This document shows, in pieces, positions 23,640-36,157 of a DNA stretch of 64,000 nt. Numbering within the stretch: the first letter of the stretch is position 1; the number at the start of each line of letters is the position of its first letter. Made by a program: the position numbers and the translations under genes. The stretch comes from Bettongia penicillata ogilbyi. Lineage: Eukaryota; Chordata; Mammalia; Diprotodontia; Potoroidae. Under the pieces are notes generated by a model that saw only the letters and a list, made by a program, of their open reading frames with translations, ran no database searches and had not been told where the DNA came from. Location: the NCBI GenBank assembly GCA_023548195.1, contig JAJHZJ010000532.1, positions 1,568,725 to 1,632,724 of the forward strand, in the 5' to 3' direction.

Positions 23640-24060
23640 GCAACAGTGTGTCCAATGGACTGGATTGGAGGAGTCCCGGGGGAAGGAAGACCAATTTAAG
23701 AAGCTGTTGTAGCAATCTAGATGAGAGGTGATGAAGACCTGAGTGTGAGTGGAAAGAATTGGGATGTGAGAGACATTGTGAGGGTAGAAATGGCAGAGAT
23801 TGACAACTAATTGGATATACGAGTGAGGGAGAAGGTGAGTCAGAGACGACGCTGACGTGATGAGCGTGAGAGTGGGAGGGTTGTGGCGCCTTTGGCAGAA
23901 ATAGGAAATTTGGGGAAGGGGAGAGTTTAAGGGGGAAAGACAGTAAGTTCAGTTTTATATTTGGAGTTGAGGGTGCTTCTGTGGTATAGACAAGCGGTGA
24001 TGTGGGATTGAAGCTTCCAGGACAAGCTGGGCTGGGGCTGTAGATCTTGAAGGCAGCTCT
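23640..24060 (-). repeat. L2 LINE fragment, antisense
   Basis: 'gaccaatttaagaagctgttgtagcaatctagatgagaggtgatgaagacctga ... gacaactaattggatatacgagtgagg' is the antisense L2 region also seen at 11.6 kb. Confidence 0.7.
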
Positions 24061-24474
24061 TAGACTTGTTCTTCACTCGTGGGGATTAAAGAGGCTACTG
24101 AGAGCGAGAGTGGAAGAGGGCTCAGGACAGAACAAGGAGCAGACTGGCACATAGGAGGCAGGTCAGGGAAGAACAGGGGTACAGAAGGCTGAAAAGAGGA
24201 AGGAAGGCCGTCAGCAGGGGGCAGTGCAGCAAATGGCTGAGAAAAGATCATCAGACTTGAGATGATGGTATCTGAAGTGATCAAATGATATAAACAAAGG
24301 GAATCGCAAACTATGACTAAATGATTTGCTTGTTGTCTCGCCTGTGAGACCATGTTGGAGGGGAGGGCTGGTTTTCTTCTCTTTTTATATCCCTGGCATT
24401 TAAGACTCCTGGCACACAGTAAGTGCTTAGGATTTGCACACTTAGTATTGCTGCCTGTTAGAAAGAATACTCCG

Positions 24475-25080
24475 TTAATTATATTAAGAGAAATTAAAAT
24501 CAAAATGACTCTAATACCTCATACCCAGCAAATTGGCAAAGATGGCAGAAGATAAGTGTTGTGGACCACGAAGTTGGTGGCACTGAGTAAGCACCACCCC
24601 ACACCTCCCCAGGACTGTTGTAAGGAAGGAGGTTGTGATGGAAACTGATTGGTAGGGGACCAGCCGTGCATGTTTTTGTTTTATTGGGGTTTCTGTCTGG
24701 CAGATCCTCAGAGCTGGAAGGTACTTCCTTATTGGCAGCTTTTGTTTCATTTTTTTTTTATCCTCTTGAATTCCTTTTGTTTGCCTTGGGATCTGCTTCT
24801 GTTGGGGCATTGGGGTATTTGACTATATTTGTAGTAAAATTATTTTCTTGTTAAACACATCTCTTAGTGATCTTTTGCACCAGATGCAGAATGGTGGTCT
24901 GGATCATTGAATAGTCATTGCTGGAGGGGTTGTGGAAAGACAGGCACATGCCTGCATTGTTGGTAGAATTGTTGACTTGGTACAATCATTCTGGAAAGTA
25001 ATTTGGAATTATGCAAATAAAGTTAAGTACCCATACCCACTGACCAAAAGATTCCACTCTTCAGAAGAAGAGGGAATCAA
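24475..25080 (+). repeat. L1 3' fragment, sense, with a roughly 350-bp insertion
   Basis: 24480-24558 (catacccagcaaattggcaaagatggcagaa) and 24912-25080 (gctggaggggttgtgg ... cattctggaaagtaatttgg ... ctgaccaaaagattccac) are consecutive parts of the L1 3' region. About 24560-24911 between them is foreign to L1 and unassigned. The antisense frame at 24511-24810 spans that junction and is chance. Confidence 0.55.
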
Positions 25081-26984
25081 CAAGGACTGCATTACAGCAG
25101 AGCTCAGTTGATGTAGAACAACAAGAATTTGTTATATATCCAGTCAGCACAGGAGGATTTCTTGTACCTTCATTCAGTAGTTCCTGAGTAGTGATGGAGG
25201 AGGTGGATGGTGGGAGTAATCTAGGCCAAGGTTTGGCAGCAGAAAGATGATGATGGGTCAGAGATGCATGAGGGATTCTGTAGGCCAGGGAAAAGTGAGC
25301 ATGGCTAAGCCTTAGGGTGACTTTGGAGAGGGAAATCAGCTTCTTGGGTAGGAACTACTTACTGCCTCAGGGGTGGGCAGCTGTAGCTGGAAGAAGGGGA
25401 CCCCAGCTTAGACTTCTGTTTCTGAATGAGTGTGAAAGGCTCTCTTTAGAATACAGCAGATAATTATAGGGAGGATTGAGCAGGGATCAGGATGAGGACA
25501 CTACATAACTTTATAATTTGTAAGATCAGATTTAGAGTAATCCTTTATTAAAACTTAAATGTGTGCAGTCTACAGTAAAGTAATTTTCTAAAAAAAATTA
25601 GCCCCTTTTTTAATATGCTTCGTTGAGAATTGAATACACCATGCAAGTGTCAGTAATGTCATAATCTTAAGAGAAATGATTTTTATCTGATTGTCAAATA
25701 TGAAATTGCATTATTGCTAAAAATACAGAAATTCCCTTCTTAGCATTTGTCATGGATATGAATTATTTTACTTTCTAGGGGGCACCTAATAGTAATGCTG
25801 TTGGTGTAATGTGTCATATGTCATGCCATACATTATCTTTTTTCCCCAAAAAAATAATAACTGACTTTAGAATACAATTTTTAATCTAAATTGTTGTATT
25901 TTTCATTAATAGTTATTAGAAAATCCTGTGCCTCTAGTTGAAAAAAAAATAGGAATTTCTGGTACCAGGAAGTTAACTGAAGTTACATAATTAGGTAAAA
26001 TATTGGTTAAGTGAATGAAATCAACCTTGCATTTTGACTTATATAATTGTTCTTAGCCCTTTCTGTGGTGAGACTCAGTGATGGTTTTTTTTTTCCTTAT
26101 GGCAGCAAGTACTATTACCTTGAAAATATTTTCCTGTATTTTCTGAAAGCATTTTCTAAAACATGTGCTTTCCTGTAACCATATTTTTATACTTGAACTA
26201 GTGCTGTTATATGTGGCTGTCTTTTTTTATTAATTTGTTTTAAACTTAAATACTAAGACAATATACACAATGAGAATATTGTGTAAAAAATGCCCAGTAA
26301 GAAAGGAAAAAATCAAACTTAAATAGAAAAAAAAAAAAGAAAAAAGGCATTGCCATGTGCACAACAGAACATAAGAGAAGATTCAAATCATTCAACAATA
26401 AATTTCCATTTCAAGGAAGCCTACGTAATAAATACTGCACATCATGTTCTGAACCGTCCATCTTGCCTTTACCTCCGTGTAAGTTTTCTTTTGTTCTTTG
26501 CTGCACGCTTAAAGTTACCATTTCATCAGCTGTTATGGAAACTTCTTAAACTTTTAAAAAAATTTCGTTTAAGTAGAATCTAGTTATTTGTTACTGAGGA
26601 AAAAAGAAATTTTAAATAAATTTAGCCATAAAGTAATTCTTGGCTAAATGTATTATAAGGAAATCCTTAACAATCTAGAGATTTCTCATTATTTTCGTGT
26701 AACAGAAGCACATTACCTCACATTAAAACACTATCTTGTGCCACTCAAGTCCTACTCCAGTGCCTCATGTTGGCTGGTCAGTGACTCAGGTTTTCAAAGG
26801 CAGTGCCAGTTGGATGGCCTGTTAGTTTATGAAGAAATTGACTTTTAGAGGTGCTGTTTCTTATATTTATTATGAAACTCTGTGTGTTTGTCTAGCGTGG
26901 TTTAACACTGAAATATTAGTTACCAATTGAGAAGGTTTTTGTCCTTAACAATTCATGAAAAACAATCAGCTAAGGCAGAGGATC

Positions 26985-27180
26985 ACTCTGTCAGTGGGAA
27001 CTGTAGCCTACACTGTTCCTGTGACCCAAATTAAAATGTAATTGGGAAATAATTAGCGCAGTAAATAAACATGCAATAAAACATAGATAACATTACATTT
27101 TAAAACTAAGTCAGTACGTGACCAGCAGAAATCCTCCTGTATGGTTTAGTGGCACCCATTTCCATTTGAGTTTGACACAA
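26985..27180. mobile_element. hAT-like short element, copy 3 of the ggtgtcaaac family
   Basis: The right end 'tccatttgagtttgacac' and interior 'taattgggaaataattagcgcagtaaataaa' match the 14120-14302 copy. The left terminal repeat is decayed. Confidence 0.55.
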
Positions 27181-27507
27181 ATAGGCAAAGGCATACAGAG
27201 GTTGTGGTTTATATCAGTTCTTACTTTAGTGAAATCTCTGTTGTAAATACATATCTTTTGAAGTATCTCGGCATAGCAGTGTCTTTAAAAAAACCATTTT
27301 AACATATTTTATATAATTAGTAACATTTAGATACAAAGCATACGTAGCATGTGTATAGGATGATCCATATTAAAGAGATCAGAGACCTTAAATGACCCAT
27401 GGTTTTGGAAAAGTGAGGGGGCAGGGTTCCTTGTATTCACTGTATTGAAGTATTCACTTGTGTTGACTTCAGTGTCTGTTTCCCTTGGCTTTTTTGGTAC
27501 AACTCAG

Positions 27508-27625
27508 TGGTTGGATTTCATCCTTAACTGGCCTCAACAAAAGTATTCCTGTTGGCATCATGATGATGATCATAGCAGCGCTTTTCACAGCATCTGCAGT
27601 CATCTCGCTAGTCATGTTTAAAAAG
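27508..27625 (+). CDS. SCAMP1: SCAMP1 coding exon: fourth membrane span
   Basis: This 118-bp internal exon follows acaactcag and ends before gtaagc. Its first T completes the Cys codon split with the exon at 17219-17320, and 39 full codons follow in phase 0. It encodes about residues 245-284: [13 protein letters not shown] in the loop between spans 3 and 4, then [19 protein letters not shown] and ISLVMFKK as span 4 with its basic cytosolic end. The methionine run is one residue different from human (VGIMMII) as I remember it. The frame is open and both splice sites are canonical. The next exon starts cleanly at a codon boundary. Confidence 0.96.
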
Positions 27626-28238
27626 GTAAGCTGTGTTCAATGACTGAATTTTTATATTGAACTGTTCCCTTTTTGTACTTAGCGGGCAGCGCGTTGAGCT
27701 GCATCATGGCCTCTCCGCATCCTCATTAAACGTTGAATCTAGCTTAATCTACTGGGCTGACCTCTATTTTCTGAGGGAATGCTGGAGCCTCAGAGCCACA
27801 TCTTATTGCACCTTTCTTCCTGTTCAGGTAGGAGGAAAGAGAGAGACTCTTTTGTTTGACTCTAGTACTAGCCCCGCCCCCTGCTTTCCCCCTTCACCAC
27901 CACCCCTCCCCCAATGGTGAGACAAGTGATGCTCCCAAGCATTTTCAAAGACTGTTGTTCTGCCCAGTAGAAGCAAGTAGAGTAATGCCTGTACACCTGG
28001 AAGGGACTGAAGAAGCCACCTCTCATTTTGGAGCTAAGGAAAATCAGGCCAGAAAGGTTACGTGATGTGCCTGAGGTCACACACTTAGTGTGATGGTGCC
28101 AGTATGTTGCCCATCTCTGGTGTAAATTATTTGGGAGAAATTATTCTCCTTTTGAATTATTTTGTATATTAAAAAGCTTATTCATAAATAAATAAAAGGT
28201 TATTTGTAGGAAATTTATTATGCATTCACTTATAAGGC

Positions 28239-28257
28239 AAAAGATTATAAGGTAAAA
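28239..28257. repeat. Target-site duplication of copy B (left)
   Basis: Exact 19-bp match to 29217-29235. Confidence 0.93.
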
Positions 28258-29216
28258 CAGAGGTGAACTGTTTACACTCCTACATGGAAAGACAATATTT
28301 GTAACTCTTAAAACTTTTCAGTATCGGGGTAGTTGGTGGGACTACACACACACGCACACACACACGCACACACATACAGAGACTGAGAGCACAGAGTGAA
28401 TTGAATAGGATGGGACCATATCTTAAAAGAAATTAAGGTAAACGGTGAGAGAGAAATGTACTGGAAGGAGAGAGGGTGAAATGGAATGGGGTAAATTATC
28501 TCTCATTCAAGAGGCAAGCAGGAGACTTTTTAGTGGAGGGAAAAAGAGGAGAGCTGAGAAAAAAACATGAAGTTTACTCTCATCACATTCAACTAAAGGA
28601 AGGAATAAAATGCACACTCATTTTGGTATGAAAACCTATCTTACAATACAGGAAAGTGGGGGAGAAGGAGATAAGCAAGGGGGGCGGGGGGGATGATGGA
28701 AGGGAGGGCAATGGGAGGAGGGAGCAATTTGAAGCCAACACTCAGGAAGGGACAGGATCAAAAGAGAGAATAGAAGCAATGGGGGGCAAGATAGGGTGAA
28801 GGGAAATATAGTTAGTCTTACACAATACCACTATTATGGAAGTCATTTGCAAAACTACACAGATAGGGCCTATATTGAATTGCCTGCCTTCCCAAAGGGA
28901 ACGGGTGGGGAGGGAGGGATGGGGAGAATTTGGAACTCAAAGTTTTAGGAACAACTGTCTAGTATTGTTGTTGCAACTAGGAAAGAAGACATACAGTTAA
29001 TGAGGAATAGAAAGTCATCTAGCCCTACAGGACAAAAGAGAAGATGGGGACAAGAGAAGGGAGGGATGATGGAAGAGAGGGCAGATTGGTGATAGGGGAA
29101 ATTAGAATGTTTGGTGTATTGGGGTGGGGGGAGGGTATAAATGAGGAGAAAATTTGGAACCCAAAATTTTGTGAAAATGAATGTAAAAAGTTAAATAAAT
29201 AAATTTATATTTAAAA
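28258..29216 (+). mobile_element. HAL1-type element, 5'-truncated copy B
   Basis: A 959-bp insertion carrying only the 3' UTR of the ORF1-only family. It starts just past the ORF1 end (gaggtgaactgtttac), then has a (CA)n tract (28345-28376), G/A-rich sequence, and the terminus 'gaatgtaaaaagttaaataaataaa' with a short A tail. It is flanked by a perfect 19-bp duplication, aaaagattataaggtaaaa, at 28239-28257 and 29217-29235. This is a target-primed (L1-type) insertion. By eye it is much closer to copy C than to copy A. Confidence 0.88.
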
Positions 29217-29235
29217 AAAAGATTATAAGGTAAAA
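29217..29235. repeat. Target-site duplication of copy B (right)
   Basis: Exact 19-bp match to 28239-28257. Confidence 0.93.
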
Positions 29236-29611
29236 AACCACCAGCTGATTTTTTTTTTTACTTTGGCATTTTGTATATTGGAATTTCTTAAACTGAGCCA
29301 CATGTTTTGTATTTGAAACACACAAATATTAGCAAAGCACTTTGGTATATGGCTATTATTCCTGCTTTTAAAAAAGAAGTTAAAAAAATACATTTTCCAT
29401 CTCCATAATTTGTTTTTACCATGACTTCTTCCTATAATGTAACTTTTTCTCCTCCCACCCTCATTTGTCCAATTCAGAGACCTAATTCAAATTCTTCTCC
29501 TTCATGAAATCTTTCTCTGTTTTTGATGATTGCTGCCTCATTATGGCTTAGAAATGATCTTAAATCAATAAGGAACATATCTTAGCACAGATAATCATCA
29601 TAGGATTTCAG

Positions 29612-29845
29612 AGTTGGAATAATAGCTAACCACTTTAAGTTTTGCTTAAGTCCTTTCCTCACAATAGCCCTATGAGGTGTGGTACCAATGTATCTCCCTT
29701 TTTCTATCAGGGAACAAAGACTTGGAGAGGTTGTAACTTGCCTGTAGTTGTACCATAGCTAGGAATTTTCTGAGATGAGATTCAAAAGCAGGTCTCCTGA
29801 CTCCTGAGTTCTTCACCTTTATCTGCTGTGTCACACTGTCTTCAG
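29612..29845 (-). repeat. MIR SINE, antisense
   Basis: 'aataatagctaaccactttaag ... cctcacaatagccctatgaggtgtggtacc ... cttggagaggttgtaacttgcc ... gcaggtctcctgactcctg' is the antisense MIR order. Confidence 0.75.
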
Positions 29846-29875
29846 AGAGTATTGAAAGGGATTTTTGAGGTTGAA

Positions 29876-30225
29876 TGAGATGACCTCCATCCAGAAGGAA
29901 ATTCTCTCTATGGCATCTGTAGCATCCTTGATAAATGGTTGTGCAGCTTTCGCTTAAAGTCCCTCTAGTGAAGGGAAACGCATTCTTTCCCGAAGAAATG
30001 TATTAACCTTTTGTATGACTCTGATTAAGAAGTTTTTCCTTATATTAATCTGAAATCTGTGTTCCCTGTAACTTTTACCTGTTGACCCTAGTTCTTGCCC
30101 CTTGGGCCAATTAAAAGAAATCTCAAGTTTCCCTTCTCCATGACAGCCCTTCAAAAGTGCTTGAAATCAGAAACTGTGATCCTGCCCTCCTCTCTATCTT
30201 GTCCAGATACCGTTGGGCAGATGTG
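29876..30225 (-). repeat. CR1/L3-like LINE 3' end, antisense
   Basis: 'tagtgaagggaaacgcattc ... aagaagtttttccttatattaatctgaaatctg ... gttcttgccccttgggcc ... ccatgacagcccttcaaaagtgcttgaa' is the antisense 3' end of the same family as at 23.04 kb. Confidence 0.65.
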
Positions 30226-30287
30226 TTGTCCGCCTTTGAGGCATTTTATTGCATTTCTCTGATAAGCTAGTTTAGTAATCCTGTAAG

Positions 30288-30490
30288 AGGCAGGATGGTC
30301 AAGAGAAAAAATCCTCTGGACTGAGCAACCGGGGCTTGAATTTTGCCTCTGACTGTTTTAACTGTGTGACCATGGGCGAGTCACATAAGCTCTCTGACCC
30401 TGATTCCTTATCCGCAAAATAGAGATAAATAGCTTTATGTACCCCACAATGGATCCAATGAGGAATTTCTTCTATGTAAAGTTCTTTTCT
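30288..30490 (+). repeat. MIR SINE, sense
   Basis: 'aggcaggatggtcaagagaaaaaatcctctgga ... tgtgtgaccatgggcgagtcac ... ccttatccgcaaaatagag' is sense MIR text. Confidence 0.7.
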
Positions 30491-31849
30491 TCTTGTATGT
30501 AAAGTCATACAATTGTCAGCTATCTACTACTGTTATTTTTATAATTAATAGTAATTAAAGAAGAAATGAAGTGAATGTGAAAAGATAAGTTTTTGAACCC
30601 TTGCTGGCTCATAGCAATGATCAGTTTCCTTTCTAAGTGTTCACATACCCGTCCCTTCCATGACTTCTTCTAGAATTTTTGCTAAGGACTGAAGTTCAGT
30701 GTCTTAGCTAAGAGTTTGATAGGCCCCTCTTTGCCTTTTTAAAAATGAAAACATTTGCCCTCTCCAGTCCTGTGGTTCCTCATATGCTACATGATTTTTT
30801 CAGAAGTTGCCAAAGTGACTTAGAATTCACATCTATATATTCTTTCAGTACTCTGAGATGCAGTTTGTCTGGTCCATAACCATTCTTATGCAATAAAAGA
30901 TGAGTTTTGGAAGTTGTATCTGGGATGCATTGAAGTGGAGAGAGACTGGAGACAAAGTAGTCATTTCAGAGCTGTTGTAACAGAGACAAGATGAAATGAT
31001 GGTCTGAATCAAGGTGATGGAAATAAGACAGAAAGGAAGAAATAAATGTCAAAGTTGTTGCTGAGAGAGCACCAGCATAATCTGACAGTGAACTGATTAT
31101 GGGAAAAACCAAGGAAGAAGGCCTACTGCTGACCTAATGGAAGTGACACTGGCACAAAGGCCTCTGAGGGAACTGGTTTCAAAGGCAGCATGAACTCAGT
31201 TTTAGACCGAATTACAGATGTACTGAGTCAGAGATGGAATTGTGAGCTTGATTATGAATAACTACTGTATGGTTACTAGTTTTCTTTTTTACCTTTTTGT
31301 CCACACTGCAGAACTGGCTATTTTTCAGTCCCTTAAGATCCACATGTTGTTAGCCATTAGTTGTATCCACCAGGGGTCAGGCTCATCATTAGCTTACTGT
31401 CAAGGAGCCTGTGTCCCTCTGGGAATTGCATTTGGTGTTATTACATCCTTGTCTGTCATAAGCTGAAAATACTATGTGGGTTATATTTATTTTTTAAATC
31501 AAAGTGAGGTCAGATGAACAGGGGTTTAAAGATTGTGTGACAGCCTGTAGAAAGTTGGGAACACTTTGGAATGTTAGAAGGCTGGGGGTGGGCGTGCTGA
31601 TCGTAGACTCACTGTGACAGCAACGCAAAGTAAAACTGTTAACATTCTGTTTTTGCACAACATTATTAACTGAAGTTTGGGGATTTTCCCTTAGTTTGAT
31701 ATCGTGGTGCCAGCTTTCATTGCTATATTTTTCCATCAGTTTGTTACCTCTTTTTGACTTTGTGTTATGTTAATCTTCATGAATCTTACTATCCTGACTT
31801 TGCTTCCTTCATTCTCTATCTTTAATTCTCTGAATTCATCATATTTATC

Positions 31850-33055
31850 ATTCCTTAAAGTACGTCAGATTCCATAATTGGCTCAGCCCTCTTCCCCAGT
31901 ATATATTTCGTTGCCAGCGTTTGTATCACAAATAATGAGATTATGAACATTTTAATGATCTTCTTGGGATGCAGTCACAGCAGTGGAATCTCTGGGTCAG
32001 AGAGTTTGAACAGCTTAGTCATTTCCATTGCCTTATTCCAAATTATTTTCCAAAATAGTTAAACCATTTACGGTTGGCACAGCCTTTTGATCAGTGAGTT
32101 TTCTTATCTTCTCTAGCATGATGGATATAAGTGGATACCTCAAATTCTTTCACTTTGCATTTTATGATAATTTGTGATTTTAGACAATTTTCAGGTGATT
32201 ATTGAGAGTTATTTCAACATTTAAAATGTTTTTCATGTAGCAAGTTGATTTTTCTTCCCTCCCTCCCCATAAATTATTTAGAAGAACAAAACACATGTAA
32301 CTAACATGCGTAGTCTTCATGCTCAGCGGTGCGCATCTTGTTCTGCACATTTATTTAGGCCATCACCTGCCCCTCAAGAAGTGGATAACAGTTTTCATAA
32401 TCAGTCCCATGGAATCCAGACCGGTCACTTTTGTTGATCAGAGTTCTTAAGTCTTTCTTTAAATCTTTATTTATGCAAAAACTTTTCAGTTTTATGTCAT
32501 CCAAATTGTCCATTTTTTCTTTTGTGATTTTCTCTTCCTTGTTTGCTAATAAATTCTTCACCTAGCTATATAGATTTGAAAGGCAATTTCTTCCATACTT
32601 CTCTAATTTATTATTTTACTATTTATTTCTAAGATGCATCGATTTGGAGCTTAGTTTTGGTGTGCGGTTTGAGATGCTGACTGAAGCCTCATTCCTCACA
32701 GACTCCTTTCCGGTTTTCCCGGCAGTTTTTGTCCAGTAAGGAGTCCTTCTTTGCCAGTAACTGGAGTCTTTAGGTTTCTCAAACATTATGTTACTGTATT
32801 TGTTTCTGCATATTGTTTACCTAATGTATTTCACTGATCTGTCTCTTTTGGAACAGTCTCAGGTCATTTTAATGATTGCTGTTTTGTGGTGTACATTTGA
32901 GATTTGCTCCTGCCAGACCTCCTTCCATGCACTGATATTTCATTATTTCCCTTGAGCTTCTTGGCCATTTGTTCCTTCATAGATTGAAGTCTTTTTAATC
33001 AGTAGAATGTAACTGACGAACCCAACCTTAATCCAGTCCTTTTAAGCTCTTTTGA
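31850..33055 (-). repeat. L1 LINE 3' region, antisense
   Basis: 31960-32130 (gtggaatctctgggtcagagag ... ccaaaatagttaaaccatttacggttggc), 32225-32345 (ttcttccctccctccccataa) and 32640-32960 (gagtccttctttgccagtaac ... atttcactgatctgtctc) correspond to antisense L1 3' sequence. It is old and fragmented, and ends about 100 bp before the last SCAMP1 exon. Confidence 0.55.
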
Positions 33056-33157
33056 GATTTTTCTCTCTGAGCTGCCTAAAATTTTGGATGTTGTAGCTGA
33101 CCGGAACATTTGGGACTTTGCTATTCTTCCCATCTGCCTTCTCTTTTGCCTCCGTAG

Positions 33158-33322
33158 GTGCATGGACTATACCGTACGACAGGTGCTAGTTTTGAGAAGG
33201 CCCAGCAAGAGTTTGCAACAGGTGTGATGTCTAACAAAACGGTACAGACGGCAGCCGCAAATGCAGCTTCGACAGCAGCAACAAGCGCAGCCCAAAATGC
33301 GTTCAAGGGTAACCAGATGTAG
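33158..33322 (+). CDS. SCAMP1: SCAMP1 terminal coding exon: cytosolic tail and stop
   Basis: The exon starts after tgcctccgtag in phase 0 and encodes the last 54 residues (about 285-338) before TAG at 33320-33322. The tail begins [19 protein letters not shown] and continues [19 protein letters not shown]. It then has an Ala/Ser/Thr-rich run and ends in NAFKGNQM. This is the conserved cytosolic C terminus of SCAMP1. The final Met replaces the Ile I remember in human. The Lys/Glu segment next to the membrane and the low-complexity Ala-rich end are typical of the family. The four exons in the window give a continuous frame of 181 residues. Antisense frames over this exon are shadows. Confidence 0.97.
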
Positions 33323-36151
33323 AGAAATCTCCAGACAACAACACATTGTCACTGTTACCTTTTGACTGTACTTTTTCTCAAGTTACTGTATTATTCTATG
33401 AAGATTTTTATGTTCGAAATACACATTCTCCACAGCATGTATGTTTCCTGTTCACCTGTGCATGGGCAAAAAGCAGGAAAAGTTCTCTTTAAATCCTTAA
33501 CATTTTTTTCTTGAACAATATTTCAGTGCTCCTCACACAGAAAAAGATTATACCGTATGCTAAATAAATATTCTCCATATTTTCTGGGGGATGAATGTTT
33601 CAGTGACGTATTTCAGTGATTGGAACACTGAAATTAACATGGTACTTCATTATGATTAAGAATACATTTAGGTTTTAGCTGCAGTAATTCTTTTGGGAAT
33701 CTTTTATTAGATATGAGGGACACTTAGGAGCAAGTGCATTGATTCTTCATTCCTGCCTCCCTGTTTGTACAGAAAGAAATAGGGTAGGCTGAGAGTTGGA
33801 GAGTTTTGTTTGGCTTGCTGGTGCGGAAGCTTCAGAAACTGATGATGGGCCTGTGTGCATTCATTAAAAGCTGATGTGAATTTCATTTTATTTTCTATTT
33901 TGTTTTTATGGTACTAGTTCTTTTGATATCAACTTGTAAGCTTGCATGGACCTGTTGAGTTGTTTCAATCTAATCAATTAGTGCTTTGGTTCAGAATTCA
34001 TCTGTACCATTTATGATTACAGGATTTGGTGGAATGTTTTCACAATCATAGAAATGTTTTAAATAGAGTATTATACTCATAAATAAAAGTTGATTTGGGG
34101 GCTCAGATATTCTAACAATAGAATATGCAATGCAACGTACAGTTGAGTTAAAAGATAACTGATGGAGTAGAATTAAGTGATTAGACTTGCTCTTTTTACA
34201 GAAAATTCAGTATTCATGTCTTAGAGAAGATGCTGTTAAAGAAAAGACGCTTTCCTACTTCTTGACATTCTCTTGTGCTTAGTCTTTTCTACCCTTCCTT
34301 GAAGTGAAATTTTGGTTGTATTTAGGACTTATGTTTGCGTGTGCAATTTGTGTTTTAACAGTGAAAATTGTCATTTTAACATTGGCATTAACTTTCTTAC
34401 CTTCACAAGTCAGGTTGTCCTTTGTCCTCAAATATAAATATACAGTGTTTTAACTTATTTTTCTTCTGTTATTGTCACTGCTAATGATTTTTTAAGCTGA
34501 TGCTTCACACATACTTGAATTCCTTTTATTGCACTTAAGTCTTTGGGGTTTGAGACAAATCAACTGAATTGTTTAAATTCTGCAAATAGCAAGACTACTT
34601 CCAAGTGGAAGTAAGTAGTAAAATTAAAACATTTAAATGTTCAGCGTATACTGAGAAAGGAACTGAAAATAAAGCTAAGTGTATTCCTTGTGTAGGTGAT
34701 ACTACTCACTTGCCTCCGTGCCGCACAGAAGTTTCATGATGCATTTGGCTACACACCTTCCCTAGTCATCTTTTGAAAAAGTCATGGAGGTCCTTGAGCA
34801 GTTTTTAAGGAGAAAAAATACATTTATAGAGAACAGCATAGATTAATCTGATTTTAAGGAGGTTTATATGTAGGGAGTATAATGTTTCACTGTTATGCAA
34901 AGCCTTATTTTTTAAAAAATTCAGATCAACACCAGTGAGTAAATACTTGAAAAAGATTCCCGCTCACCTTTTCTATATTATAAAGTTAAATAAAATGCTG
35001 GATATGCTTAGCGACCTGATTGATCTTAAGAATCATTGTATAAATAATTTGGCCAAGTAATGTGGATCCAGTCAAAGGACTTTCTGTTGAATTTAGTTGG
35101 GACCATGATGAATTTGTATATTTGGAATACATTTCTACATTATTTTTAGGAAAATCCAGTTCCTGTTAGACAGTTTAAAGCTATTTTTCCATAAATAATT
35201 TTCTTCATTAATAACTCCTGCAGAACTTATAAAGGTAAGGATTGCAAATGAAATCTTTCAGATCAGTTCTTCCTGCTGCTGAGAGGGATCTGAATATTTA
35301 ATAATTTGTTTGATTTGAACAGCTTTACATTGGTTAAAACATTGACTACTAAATGTCACAGGAGCATTCGTTCTAGTCATCGACTTCTATTCCAAATCTA
35401 TTTTGGTGTTTCCTTAAACCACGGATAAAAATTTGTTTTGGGGAGGACATTTAAAATGAGATTACATTCATCATCACTTCCTTTCGAATGGAAATATTTT
35501 TCCATCTCCTGAAAGGTGATGTTAAAAATTATCATTATTAAGTGTAAAAGGAGTCATAAAATCTTTTATGGAGGGGAGGGTGGGGAAGTGTTTGGGAATA
35601 GGTTTGTTTGGATATTCTTGTTACAGATTTGTGTCAGCAATTGTATCTGTTTTTTAAAGAGCAAATTTGTGTTAAAATAATGGTGTAGTGTTCATAGCCA
35701 GGGGTGAAAGGGGCTTTAAATTATAACTCGTTAAATAAATTACTTTTTTCTGGTCAGTAATAGAAAACATTCATGTGTTCACTTTGAAAGCAAAGGCTGT
35801 TTGTTAAAATGTTTTATACTTTACCCTAAAATTTCCAGGTATTCCAGTCACAGAGCAATTTTACAACAGTATGCACCCATTTCATTTTTGTTTTCTGGTA
35901 ATAAATTATGGCTAATTTATTTCAAAGTCAAGTTTGAACACTGGAAGTCATTGCTTAGTGGTCTGTAATTTAGGGTTTGGATTATTTATCTAAGGGATGT
36001 TTGTATATTTTGTAAATGACTAATAATGCTTTGCTATCATGGTGACTGTCTTGGTTCTATATAAATGCCCTTCTCATCTGTCCCTCTGATGTTGCATGTT
36101 TTGAGTAGTTTGAAAGTTTTGTATATTTATTGTATTAACAGAGTGTCATAA

Positions 36152-36157
36152 AATAAA
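36152..36157 (+). promoter_or_regulatory. SCAMP1: Candidate SCAMP1 polyadenylation signal (AATAAA)
   Basis: AATAAA in 'gtcataaaataaaatactg', followed about 20-30 bases on by a GT/T-rich stretch (ggatgtttgctctgtatag). This is a plausible poly(A) site about 2.8 kb after the stop. Confidence 0.5.

Larger units (their letters stand above)
17321..27507 (+). other. SCAMP1: SCAMP1 intron, 10.2 kb
   Basis: GT-AG intron (gtaagt...actcag). It holds a near-full-length ORF1-only retroelement (about 18.96-21.60 kb), an interrupted CR1/L3-like copy, L2, an L1 3' fragment and hAT-like elements, listed separately. 17330-18740, 21620-23040 and 25090-26980 appear unique or too diverged to name. An A-rich stretch near 26220-26350 may be a LINE tail. 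Confidence 0.9.
27626..33157 (+). other. SCAMP1: SCAMP1 last intron, 5.5 kb
   Basis: GT-AG intron (gtaagc...cctccgtag). It contains a truncated HAL1-type copy, MIR and CR1/L3-like SINE/LINE fragments, and an antisense L1 fragment reaching close to the last exon. 30530-31840 is mostly diverged. 30890-31080 looks L2-like (gagctgttgtaacagagacaag). No other exon seen. Confidence 0.9.

Noticed and set aside
24060..24503. 147-codon antisense frame
   Set aside because: It lies over L2 and L1-derived sequence, with mixed composition and no recognisable domain.
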